Source of the DNA: Ophiosphaerella korrae
Lineage: Eukaryota > Ascomycota > Dothideomycetes > Pleosporales > Phaeosphaeriaceae
Reading direction: 5' to 3'
Length of the DNA stretch: 10,700 nt
Assembly (NCBI GenBank): GCA_028456385.1
Contig: JALNQF010000931.1
Span: 1-10,700 of the forward strand
Position 1 is the first letter of the stretch; each line of letters opens with the position of its first letter. Below the pieces are notes generated by a model that worked only from the letters and a program-made list of their open reading frames with translations, was not told the origin of the DNA and searched no databases. Made by a program: the position numbers and the translations under genes. Below, piece after piece: positions 1 to 7,987 of this stretch.

Positions 1-1755
1 AGTCTAAGATAACTAGCTCTAGCGTACTAGAGCTCTTCTAAGTTACTTCTAGGCGTTATACGCTATAAGTTAAGCTAGTAATTAACTTAATTACCTTAAG
101 TTACGCTTATAATAGTTAGATAAAACGTAATAGGCTTATATTTAATAAAAGTAAGGTTATATTTACGTATTAGCGTCGCTAGTATAATACTCTCTACTAG
201 CGTTCCTATTCTTAGAGTTACGTTAAAACCTTAATACTATACTCTAGCTTACTATAATTAAGCTTTAAATACTATATTAATATAAAATCCTTTAACTACT
301 ACTACTTTATAAAGTATAAGATTCTCTATATACTTACTACGAGTACTATTTAGAGTATTCTTAAAGATTTAAGTACTTTTACTAAGTATTAGAAACGCTT
401 ATATACTTACTTCTACGTAGCTTACGCTTTTTACTCTTATAAAGGAGCCTAGTTCTATAAGACTTATTAAGTTAACTAAGTAGAAAGTAGCTCTATTATT
501 AAGTATAGTACTCTTAGAGAGTAGGTAAGTGTTAAAAACTAGTGTTAAGTAAGCTCTAGGAGTAGGCTTAATAAGTTTACCTAAGTCGATAAGCGTGCCT
601 AAGTTAATAAATATACCTAGGTTAATAAGTACTACGTTTAGCTAGCCTAGATAGGCTAGAGCCTTTAATTTAACTAACTCTAAGCTAGCTTTAACTAGTT
701 CCTAAGAGAGACTAGCTTACTTTTAAGTTACTAGGGTTTTAACTACTACAAAGCGTAGCTTATCTAAACAAGCCTATATTTTTGCTTTTCTATTATTATC
801 TATTTTAAATAGACTACCTATAAGCGCTACTTATATCTATCTATAATCTTATAGCTTCTAGTAGTAAGCTTAGCTATATAAGTAGTTATATTTTAAGTTA
901 GAGCTTAACGCTTATAGCTTAGATCCTCTAAACATTGTAAATACGCTAGCTCCTTAATTAGTAGTTTAGAGCTTATACTCCTATAATAGAGCTAAGTAGA
1001 TACTACTAATTTACTTTAGCGTAAGTACTTTTAAGCTAAGGACTAAGCTCTAGATTACTAATTAGCTTATTATCTAAGCTTAGTCTAGAGCTAGCTTTAG
1101 TATTAACGCCTCTAAGAAATCTTGTACTATAAGCTCGCCTATTACCTCTATAATATTATACGCGATTATACGCTAATATAGGCGTAGCTACTTATTATAC
1201 TAGAGCTCTAGTAATTAGCGTCCTTAGTAAGCCTTCTATAGATAAGCTTAGTATTAAGCTTAAATAAGATTACTAGCGCTAGTATTAGATAGGGCTAGTA
1301 AGCTCTTTAGCGTTTAGATAAGCTCTTATAACGTAGCTTTATTATTCGCAAGTAGAGTTATCTTAGCTATTACTAGATAGCTTAGATTAACTATAGCGTT
1401 TACCTAGGCGCTTAGAGCTCTAAGGCGTACTATTCGCGATACCTAGGTATCTTTTATAGCCTAGTATTTCTCTATTATAAGCTTATAGGTAGCTACCTCT
1501 TCTACTATTACTAGGCTCTTTAGTTTAAGTTAAACTAGTTTGTTAGCGTAGATATTAGGGATATTATTAGCTTCTAGATTAATAAGCTACTAGATACTTA
1601 GCTTAAGAGCGTTATAGTAGAGTTATATAAACTATACTAGCTATTATAAGCGCTTATTAAGTAAGGTAGTACTTTTATTAAGTAGAGTAATCTTGCTATA
1701 AGATATTATAAGCGATTAAGTAATAGATAAGATAAGATAAGATAAGATAAGTTAA
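1..1755 (-). pseudogene. Ty1/copia-like Gag-protease polyprotein remnant, RIP-degraded, partial
   Basis: One minus-strand frame (plus triplets starting at multiples of 3) can be followed from about 1700 to 1, broken only by TAA/TAG at positions expected for Gln or Trp. Reading downward, about 1560-1080 predicts a helical Gag-like part (motifs RIVRLRALSA, ATLxELIxTLKSLLALSN and AYLxKAYxGR, x marking stops). A likely zinc knuckle at 843-893 has Tyr at the C-x-C-x3-H-x6-C positions, as RIP would give from Cys and His. A Leu-Gly repeat block lies at 562-634. From about 530 to 150 the frame resembles the protease region of copia Pol (ILNNRATF, ELGSFI, LYKVVVVKGFYINIV, RIGTLVESIILATL). Integrase and RT would lie beyond the left edge. 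The copia assignment rests on remembered family patterns. The active-site Asp position reads Asn-Thr-Tyr, so the D-T/S-G motif is not confirmed. The start is unclear, since the frame dissolves in the GATAA run. Confidence 0.55.
562..634. repeat. 18-bp tandem repeat inside the copia-like frame
   Basis: CCTAAG/CCTAGG begins at 580, 598 and 616, exactly 18 bp apart, with a weaker unit before 580. The core unit is CCTAAGTTAATAAxTxTx. On the minus strand 18 bp is six codons, so the array encodes degenerate sextets of the type Ile-Asn-Leu-Gly-x-Leu/Phe. This is a low-complexity linker between the Gag-like and protease-like parts. Confidence 0.7.
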
Positions 1756-1760
1756 GATAA
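1726..1760. repeat. (GATAA)n pentanucleotide microsatellite
   Basis: Five perfect GATAA units (1726-1750) are followed by GTTAA and one more GATAA. The run lies at the upstream end of the minus-strand copia-like frame and makes the frame there impossible to call. It has no CA or TG steps, so it would be insensitive to RIP at CpA. Confidence 0.85.
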
Positions 1761-2001
1761 GAGTATACTAAGCTCGCGATCTCTTACTATAGTATATAGG
1801 ATAAAACTATTAAGTAATTTTTAGCGCTAGGCTTATAACTATTACAAGATGTAAGCTTAAGAATAAGTAAGAGATAATTATTAATTAAAGAGCTATCTAA
1901 GCTAGGCTACTTATATATAGTAGAGTAGCTTAAATAGCTTATATAGCTTACTTACTACTATAAGCTTACTTAAATTGTATAGAGTAGAGCTCTAACTTAT
2001 A
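1761..2001. other. Unassigned AT-rich stretch between copia-like and gypsy-like remnants
   Basis: No frame on either strand continues the copia-like or gypsy-like protein here. The sequence has short imperfect repeats around AGCTTA/AGCTTAT (about 1925-1975) and the same CA/TG depletion as its surroundings. It could be the 5' leader or LTR of the copia-like element or unrelated sequence; nothing decides between these. Confidence 0.4.
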
Positions 2002-4646
2002 ACAAGACTTTATATAGATTTTAGAAAAACTAACATAGTTATAAGTAAAAATTAATACCCTTTACTATAGATAAACGTAATATAAGATAAATTATAAAGA
2101 GTAACAATTTTTATAAAGTTAGATATCTAGAACGCCTATTACTAGATTAGAATTAAAGAAAGTAATAAATAGAAAATAGTATTCTAAATATAGTAGAGAC
2201 TATATAAGTACTTAGTTATACTCTTTAGATTAATAAATATACTAGCTACATTTTAAGAAAGAATTAATATAGTACTAAGAGAGTACTTAGACGTATTTAT
2301 ATTTATATACTTAAACAATATCCTTATATTTTTAGAAATAGAAGAAGAATATATATAATATATATATAAAGTACTAAAGAAGCTAGCTAAAAGTAAATTA
2401 TTTCTTAAAATAAGGAAATATAAGTTCTATATAAAGAAAATAGACTTCCTAGAGTTTATTATAGAACTAGGAAAGATTAAAATTAACTTAGAAAAGATTA
2501 AGTTAATTAATAAATAGCTAATACTAAAAAACCTAAAAGAGGTATAATAATTCTATAGACTAGCAAACTTTTATAGGAAGTTAATAGTAAGATAGTCTAA
2601 AGATATAAAACTAATAATAAAGCTTATAAAGAAAGATATACTATTTAAATAAACTAAAGAATATAATAAAGTATTTAATAAAATTAAGAGAAAGTTTATA
2701 GAAAACTTAGTTATTAGAATATATAACTTAGACCTACTAGTAATAGTAAAAATAGACGTATCTAACTTAGTCTATAGAATAGTACTAATATAAGAAGATC
2801 TAAAGACTAAAAATAAATACTTAGTTAAATACTTCTCTAAGAAAATAAAGCCTATAGAGCTTAACTACCTAATTTATAATAAAGAGATACTAGTAATCTA
2901 TAAAGTATTTAAATAATAGAGAGTATACTTATAAAGAGTAAAATACTAAATAAAGGTCTATATAGACTATAAGAATCTTATAAGTTTTATAATAAATAAA
3001 GAACTATTATAATACTATATAAGATAGTAAGAATACTTATTAATATTTAACTTAGAAATTATATATATAAAGAGTAAAGACAACTAATTTATAAATACTC
3101 TTAGTAGAAGACTAGACTTATAAGAAGAAGTAAGCAATACTAGTATAATTCTAGTTAAGAATAAAAAAAGATATTTAGTTCTAAATATACCTAAAATAGC
3201 TACAATACTTAAAAGAAAAAGTAGTAAGCTAGATAAATAGATTTAGAAGATAATATAAGAAGTATCTAAAGAAATAAAGAAATTAGAAATTTAAAAAAGA
3301 CTTACGTAAGCCTATAGAAGAATATATATCCTAAAAAAGATCTAAAGAGAATTTATATAATAATTTTATAAATTACTAGTATATAAATACTAAAGGATTA
3401 ATAAAACCCTTAATAAACTACTATAAGACTACTATATTACTAGAGTAAAGTAACTAGTAATAAAAGTACTATAAGACTATATAGAATACTAAAAAAATAA
3501 GTATAGTAGATATATACTATATAGAATACTATAACTAGTAAAAGTACTAGAATAACTATAAAGAGTTATTACAATAGACTTTATTACAAAACTACCTAAG
3601 TCTAAAGATCTAATATTAAGAGTTAAGTATAATAGAATCCTAATAATAGTAGATAAACTTATAAAGTACTTATACTTTAAACTATATAAAGAGAAAAGTA
3701 AGATAGAGGTTACTATATATTAAGTCCTAGGAACTATAATTTATTAATATAAACTACTAGATAAAATTATTATAAATAGAGATATAAGATTTATATTAAA
3801 ACTATAGAGAATAATAATAGTGTAATTAGGAATTAAATATATAATATCTACTACGTACTACCTATAAATAGATAGATAGTTAAATAAATAAACTAAATAG
3901 TAGAATAGTATTTAAGATACTACCTTAACTACAACTAAAATAATTAGGTATAGCTATTACCTATCGTATAGTTAGTATATAATAGTGTAAAGAATATAGT
4001 AATAAAAGTATTACTTTTTTTTATAAACTATAGATTTAACTCTAACGTATATAGAATACTAAGAACTAAAGTATCTTAGTCTCTAAGAAGAGAAAACTTT
4101 ACCTATAGACTTAGAGATATATATAACTAACTAAAATAGGACGTAGAGTTCTTATAAAATTATATAACAAAATACTATAATAAAAAGTATAAAGAAAGAT
4201 TCTAATTTAGAAAGAGAAAAAAAGTATAGTTAATATAAAAGAATATTAAGAGTAAATAACTTAATTTAAAACTAGACTACGTTAAAATAAAACTATATAA
4301 AATTAAGGAAAAAGTTATACTAGTTATATTTAAACTAAAACTACTAAATAAGATAAAGATATACCTAATATTCTATATAGCTCTACTAGAATAAGTACTA
4401 TAAAATATAGAACTACTAGTATATAAAGTAAATATATATAGAAAATAAAAAGAATAAGAAGTTAAAGAAATCTTATAATACTAGTTCTTAAATAAAAAAA
4501 ACTACTATATAGTAGAATAGATAGGTATAGATAAAAAAAAGTAACTATAAGAAAAAATATAGAAACTAGAAAATAACCTTAACTACCCTAAGAAACTAGA
4601 AGAGTTCTAAAGTTAAAACCTTCTAGAACGCCTTATAGTAAACTAA
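2002..4646 (+). pseudogene. pol: Gypsy pol remnant, copy A: RT, RNase H, integrase, chromodomain
   Basis: Frame +1 runs from 2002 to 3882 and frame +3 from about 3886 to 4646, with many in-frame TAA/TAG. RT: K-L-D at 2116-2124 keeps the first catalytic Asp, but the YLDD box (2308-2319) reads YLNN. RNase H (about 2690-3110): the first Asp (2755) is kept and the last (3094) is Asn. Integrase: the HHCC zinc ligands are all Tyr (3367, 3388, 3478, 3487). Core residues: Asp at 3577 kept; Asp at 3775 now Asn; the Glu codon at 3883 has lost one base, which also causes the frame change. The Asp-to-Glu spacing fits DD35E. A GPY/F-like C-terminal module follows (about 4265-4395). The chromodomain (about 4450-4610) keeps NYYIVE and LEEF, with TAG at the Trp position. 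The stop at 4644 is shared by all three copies, so it may be the natural end or a common RIP site. Confidence 0.9.
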
Positions 4647-4920
4647 GAAAATTAATATTACTAGCGCTAAATAGAGAGGTACTAAGAACGTCTAATATAA
4701 CAAGAGCTAAAATAGCCTAAACTATATCTTTAAGGTTTATCTTAGCCTCTAAAGTATAAGACTATTTAGATAATTTAGTATTATTATAAGCCTTTATCTT
4801 ATAAAGACGCTTAATATAAGAATAAAGATCTACTAGCTTATAAAAAGTTAGCTTATACTTAGCTTTAGCTTCTATAAGCTATAATAATAGTATCTTTTAA
4901 GCCTAGTTAATAGCTCGCTT
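4630..4920 (-). pseudogene. Conserved opposite-strand ORF remnant, copy A (function unknown)
   Basis: On the minus strand (plus triplets at 1 mod 3) a frame from 4920 down to about 4630 predicts KRAIN, then IEAKAKYKLTFYKLVDLYSY, RLYKIKAYNN, KLSK and TLEAKINLKD. It has about five stops in 75 codons, at Gln- or Trp-like places. The same frame, in the same phase relative to pol, occurs in copies B (5871-6140) and C (8346-8631). Shared motifs are AIN, EAK, LYKIKA-NN, K-stop and LE(A/S)K. The plus strand here has many more stops. The predicted segment is charged, Lys/Leu/Ala-rich and probably coiled coil. A stop-poor hydrophobic extension upstream, over about 4921-5000, is uncertain. I do not recognise the protein. 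It could be an antisense accessory ORF like those described in some plant Ty3/gypsy elements, or a captured host fragment. Confidence 0.45.
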
Positions 4921-5159
4921 TATATAACTTAGTAAGAAGAGACTATATAGAAATTAAATACTTATACTCTATAAGAGAAATACTAGATAAGGTATACTTA
5001 TATTAAGTATTAGCTAAAATATACTTACTATAGTATTTACTATCTTTTAAGGATATAAAACAAGTAAGCTTTAATTAAGTATAATAAGCGTAGAGAAATA
5101 TTTTAACTCTATTATAAGTAATACAAGTAATAAGAAGAAGTTTATTATAGTTAGAATAT

Positions 5160-5263
5160 AAAGATATAGAGAATAATAAAGAACTAGAAATAAATAAAGA
5201 AACTAGACTAATAACTTTAGGCCTAAGATAGAGAAACAAGAACTTATCTAGAGAAGAGAATAG
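5160..5263 (+). other. Conserved sense-strand segment before polypurine tract, copy A
   Basis: In the frame of the chromodomain (+3) this predicts KELEINKETRLITLGLR, a stop, then NKNLSREENS. The block recurs in copies B and C in the same frame relative to pol and ends at the polypurine tract. It is short and acidic/basic. It may be a C-terminal extension of pol or simply conserved 3' leader sequence that happens to read well; the opposite strand is also stop-poor here. Confidence 0.35.
5250..5260 (+). promoter_or_regulatory. Polypurine tract, copy A
   Basis: An 11-nt purine run is followed by TAG and then the LTR start TATTATAG at 5264. The same run-TAG-TATTATAG order occurs in copies B and C. 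By retrotransposon biology this primes plus-strand DNA synthesis. The run in copy C is G-rich (AGAAGGGGAGA); here it is AGAGAAGAGAA, consistent with G-to-A RIP changes. Confidence 0.65.
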
Positions 5264-5704
5264 TATTATAGTTATAATAAGAGAAAGCTAATTTAAGCTA
5301 ATTAGCTTTACTATAGATAATAATAATATATATAACTTATAAGAATATAAACTAGAGTAAGAGACTAACTATAATAAAGATATATAATAAATTTATAATT
5401 TATAATCTTAGTAAACGTAAAGTATAAATTTAAGTATATAATAAATTTATAATTCGCGATCTTAGTAAATATAAAGTATAAAGCTAGCTAAGAAGTATAA
5501 GTATATAGTTAGTAGTAATACGTATTATTAGGATAGTATTAGTAATTTAATTATTAACTACAAGTAATAATACTAAGATAGTTACAAAATATCTTCTATT
5601 ATTCCTAGCCTATTATAGATTATAATAAGGACTATTACTATTAACTTATAATCTACTAACTACTTAGCTACTATTAGGAAGTTAACCCTAGTAAGCCTAT
5701 TACA
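5264..5704 (+). repeat. 3' LTR, copy A (441 bp)
   Basis: The LTR starts after the polypurine tract with TATTATAGT and ends CCTATTACA at 5704. These fit an ancestral TGTTACAGG...CCTGTAACA type terminal inverted repeat after TG-to-TA and CA-to-TA changes. Homologous LTRs lie at 6476-6907 and 7561-7987 (minus). The last 200 bp, from TATAGTTAG at 5504, align at nearly constant length in all three copies. A tandem repeat sits 117 bp in. Ends are inferred from the three-way comparison. Confidence 0.75.
5381..5485. repeat. 54-bp tandem duplication within LTR of copy A
   Basis: TATATAATAAATTTATAATT occurs at 5381 and again at 5435, each followed by ATCTTAGTAAA(C/T)(G/A)TAAAGTATAAA-like sequence, giving a period of 54 bp and about two units. 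The second unit differs by CGCGAT in place of TATAAT. The position matches the 30-bp and 47-bp repeats of the other two LTRs. Repeats here are likely in U3 and could have carried promoter or enhancer sites. Confidence 0.8.
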
Positions 5705-5870
5705 CTAGTTTTATAATAGAAAAAACTACTACTTAGTAGAATAGATAAGTAAAGATAAAAAAAAGTAACTATAGAAAGAAATATAAGAATAAGAGAATAA
5801 TCTTAACTACTTTATAAAACTAAAAAAGTTCTAAAATTAAAATCTTCTAGAATACCTTATAGTAAACTAA
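5705..5870 (+). pseudogene. pol: Chromodomain end of gypsy pol, copy B
   Basis: Frame +3 predicts NYYLVE, a stop at the Trp position, IS, then NNLNYF, LKKF and NLLEYLIVN before TAA at 5868. These align with the copy A chromodomain (4500-4646) and the copy C one (8632-8770, minus). In this family the chromodomain binds methylated histone H3 and steers integration to heterochromatin. Only this last part of pol is present, cut off on the left by the copy A LTR end. Confidence 0.8.
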
Positions 5871-6140
5871 GAAAGTATATATTACTACTACTAGATAGAA
5901 AGATAATAAGAGTACTTAATATAGTAAAAGCTAAAGTAGCTTCTATAATAGTTTTAAAATTAAGCTTAGACTCTAAGAAAGTAGTTTACTTAATAGACTT
6001 TATATTATTTAAAGCTTTTATCTTATAAAGATAAACTAAATAAGTATAATTTTTTACTTATATACTTAGAATCTAATTATATTCTTTTTTAGCCTCTATA
6101 ATCTACTTAGATAGTTTATCTTAAGTATAGTTAATAGCTC
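5871..6140 (-). pseudogene. Conserved opposite-strand ORF remnant, copy B (function unknown)
   Basis: On the minus strand (plus triplets at 1 mod 3) this frame predicts RAIN, IIEAKKEYN, KNYTYLVYLYKIKALNNIKS, LESKLNFKTIIEATLAF and ILSTLII. It aligns motif by motif with the copy A and copy C frames and stays in a single phase throughout. Stops fall at Gln/Trp-like places. The encoded protein is not recognised; see the copy A entry for alternatives. Confidence 0.42.
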
Positions 6141-6380
6141 TCTTTACTATAAATAAGTATTATAAACCTATACTCTACTAGAGATATACTAGAAAGATTA
6201 TAAGATAACTAAGTATTAGCCTAAATATACGCTTTATAAGCCTTACTATACTTTAAAGAATAATAATTTAATTTAGAGTTTAAAGACTTATAATAAAAAT
6301 TAAAGAATATTATAATACTATAATATAATATATAATCTACTAATTAAAGATAATAAAGAGTAAACTTAGTAAGTATAAAA

Positions 6381-6475
6381 AAAGAAGATAAAGAACTCTA
6401 TATTAATAAAGAAACTAGATTAATAACTTTAACTTTAAGATAAAAGAATAAGAACTTATCTAGAAGAAGAGATAG
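6381..6475 (+). other. Conserved sense segment and polypurine tract, copy B
   Basis: Frame +3 (that of the copy B chromodomain) predicts KEDKELYINKETRLITLTLR, a stop, and NKNLSRRED. The 11-nt purine run AGAAGAAGAGA lies at 6462-6472, followed by TAG and the LTR start at 6476. The protein-like block is shared with copies A and C. The purine run is the better-supported functional element. Confidence 0.45.
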
Positions 6476-6907
6476 TATTATAGGTATAACAAGAGAAATT
6501 AAGATAAAACTAATTAGTTTTAACTTAAGTACTAATAAAGTATAAGATAAGTAGTATAATATCTTAGATTAAGTAATAGACTATAACTTAAATATATAAG
6601 ACGTAAAGTAATCTATAAATATATATAATAGATTAAAGTAATCTATAAATATATATAATAGATTAAAGTAATCTATATAGTTTTATAAATAGATTAGTAG
6701 TAATATATAGTTAGTAAGAATATATACTATTAAGAGAGTATTAGTAATCTAATCTCTAACCTAAAATACTAATACTTAATATTATATATATAAATTAACT
6801 ATTATTTATAGTTATTACTTAATTATAATATAAGCTTTTACTATTAACTACTAATCTATTAATAACTCTAATAGTTACTAGTAGTTAATAATAAGTAACC
6901 TATTATA
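6476..6907 (+). repeat. 3' LTR, copy B (432 bp)
   Basis: It begins TATTATAGG after the polypurine tract and ends CCTATTATA. Start and end differ from perfect inversion only at RIP-type positions. It aligns with the LTRs at 5264-5704 and 7561-7987 and carries its own tandem array 129 bp from the start. Sequence after 6907 is not shared with copy C, which supports this end. Confidence 0.75.
6605..6680. repeat. 30-bp tandem repeat within LTR of copy B
   Basis: AAAGTAATCTATAAATATAT begins at 6605 and 6635 and its first part begins again at 6665, with perfect 30-bp spacing between the first two units and a partial third. Identity of adjacent units suggests amplification late compared with the general divergence of the LTRs. 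Confidence 0.9.
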
Positions 6908-6916
6908 TAGTATAAG

Positions 6917-7007
6917 TATTATTAAATACTATATTAGACTATAGCTTTACTCTACTACGCTAAATAAACCTAAAAAAGTAGATAAGTATTTAATAATATT
7001 AAATACT
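6917..7007. repeat. 14-bp inverted repeat with internal hairpin
   Basis: TATTATTAAATACT (6917-6930) is the exact reverse complement of 6985-6998. The second arm also forms its own hairpin: 10-bp arms AGTATTTAAT and ATTAAATACT (6985-7007) around a 3-bp loop. It lies 10 bp outside the LTR end of copy B. In sequence this AT-rich, such structures can arise by chance or by RIP. Confidence 0.5.
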
Positions 7008-7111
7008 AGAGTAGAATAGTATATATTATTATAAAGGCTTACTAGTCCTTAGTACTAAGCTTAGTATATACTAATTGTAATACTACTATAGCCTTATAGG
7101 CCTTATAGGCG

Positions 7112-7408
7112 CTAAAGCCTAATAAAGATTATCTTATTTTAGTTTTAGTACTTTATAAAATCTATAGTAATATAAAATCTATTACTATTAAAGATAAGTA
7201 GCTAGTAAGATTATTAAGCTTTTACTTTAGTATAGTAATTAAAGACTTATTTAAGCTAAGTAAAGCTAATATTATTATTTATCTAGCTTAATAGTAATAA
7301 AGTAACGTATACTAAGTATTTTACTACTTTAATATCTTTAACTTAGCTTAATTATATTAATCTAGAATCTAACTAATAGATAAAACTTAGTAGTAATACT
7401 AACTTATT
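7112..7408 (+). pseudogene. Weak Gln-rich ORF remnant in spacer (unidentified)
   Basis: Frame +2 predicts LKPNKDYLILVLVLYKIYS, later LVRLLSFYFSIVIKDLFKLS, then ANIIIYLA followed by four consecutive stops (7289-7300) and SNVY. Only one stop interrupts 7112-7288. The stop run is what a CAA/CAG poly-Gln stretch would become after RIP. The frame continues patchily to about 7408. I recognise no family; it could be a Gag fragment of another element or a repeated host gene. A frame that merely reads well by chance is possible. Confidence 0.28.
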
Positions 7409-7410
7409 AG

Positions 7411-7429
7411 TATATATATATATATATAT
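7411..7429. repeat. (TA)n microsatellite
   Basis: An uninterrupted TA dinucleotide run of about nine units, preceded by AG and followed by TTAAGAG. It is a simple repeat without other signals. Confidence 0.9.
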
Positions 7430-7560
7430 TAAGAGAGTAATCTACTTATATAAGTTATCTTAGAAGCTTACTATAACTTCTTTTTACTTTTATATTTACT
7501 TACTAAAGACTTATTTTAAATAGCTAGTAATTTTAATTAAAAAGCTTTTTTTATTTATTA

Positions 7561-7987
7561 TATTATAGGCTACCTATTGTTAACTATAGGTACTTATATT
7601 AGAGGTTAGTAGATTAAGAGGTAATAATAAAAGCTTATATTAGAATCTATAATAACTATAAATAGTAGAAGATGTTTTATAACTATCTTGTACTAGCGTT
7701 CTATAGTTAAAGGATTAAATTACTAATACTATCCTAATAATATATATTCTACTAACTATATACTTATTATAATCTATAATCTATAGTTACTAAGACTAGT
7801 AGATTATAGATTATCTTAATCTATAATCTATAGTTACTAAGAGTTTATAGATTATAGATTAGCTTAGGTATCTTAGTTATATATAGTTTCCTAATTAAGG
7901 TTATTACTTTACTTGTCTTATACTTTGTTAGCGCCTAGATTAGGACTAATTAGTTCTATCTTAATTTCCTCTATTACACCTATAATA
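7561..7987 (-). repeat. 3' LTR, copy C (427 bp)
   Basis: In element orientation the LTR starts TATTATAGG (7987 down) and ends CCTATAATA (7561). These are perfect 9-bp inverted repeats, as expected when TGTTACAGG and CCTGTAACA both suffer RIP. The polypurine tract lies 3 bp upstream. It aligns with the other two LTRs and has a tandem repeat at the same relative place. This copy gives the clearest definition of the LTR ends. Confidence 0.8.
7771..7861. repeat. 47-bp direct repeat plus inverted repeats within LTR of copy C
   Basis: AATCTATAATCTATAGTTAC with TAAG following occurs at 7771-7794 and 7818-7841 (period 47). TAGATTATAGATTA (7800-7813) pairs perfectly with TAATCTATAATCTA (7817-7830) across a 3-bp loop, and the same arm recurs at 7848-7861. 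The block can form strong hairpins. It sits 126 bp from the LTR start, matching the repeats of the other LTRs. Confidence 0.9.

Larger units (their letters stand above)
2002..5704 (+). mobile_element. Ty3/gypsy chromovirus copy A, 5'-truncated, with 3' LTR
   Basis: Copy A holds, in order, RT (truncated), RNase H, integrase, chromodomain, a tail with an opposite-strand frame, a polypurine tract and a 3' LTR. This is the order of a fungal chromodomain-bearing Ty3/gypsy element. Gag, protease and the first part of RT are missing: homology starts at about 2002, just before the conserved Asp-Phe-Arg-Lys region, and the sequence to its left is of another kind. The right end is the LTR end at 5704, directly followed by internal sequence of copy B. 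No 5' LTR or primer-binding site is present, so it is a dead fragment apart from its RIP damage. Confidence 0.88.
5705..6907 (+). mobile_element. Gypsy chromovirus copy B, 3' fragment with LTR
   Basis: From 5705 the sequence repeats the copy A region that starts near 4480: end of pol with chromodomain, tail, polypurine tract and LTR, ending CCTATTATA at 6907. It forms a direct repeat with copy A at a period of about 1.2 kb, though substantially diverged. Homology to pol begins immediately after the LTR end of copy A, within a base or two. Everything upstream of the chromodomain is absent from this position. Confidence 0.85.
6908..7560. other. Spacer between the tail-to-tail LTRs of copies B and C
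   Basis: This 653-bp stretch is not shared with the gypsy copies. It is also CA/TG depleted. It contains a hairpin-prone AT block (6917-7007), a GCCTTATAGGCCTTATAGGCGC stretch with a short 10-bp direct repeat (7091-7112), a weak plus-strand ORF remnant (7112-7408) and a TA run. It may be the pre-insertion sequence or part of another element. Confidence 0.5.

Noticed and set aside
1726..1760. Telomere-like or GATA-factor binding cluster
   Set aside because: A perfect pentamer run is better explained as a microsatellite; no telomere motif or promoter context is visible.
2002..4646. Alternative genetic code (TAA/TAG as Gln, ciliate-like)
   Set aside because: Stops also stand at Trp places, His and Cys become Tyr, catalytic Asp becomes Asn, and the non-coding LTRs show the same CA/TG loss. 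Mutation explains all of this; a code change does not.
5381..6680. CRISPR-like array from the regular repeats
   Set aside because: The repeats are contiguous tandem units without unique spacers, inside LTRs of a fungal element.
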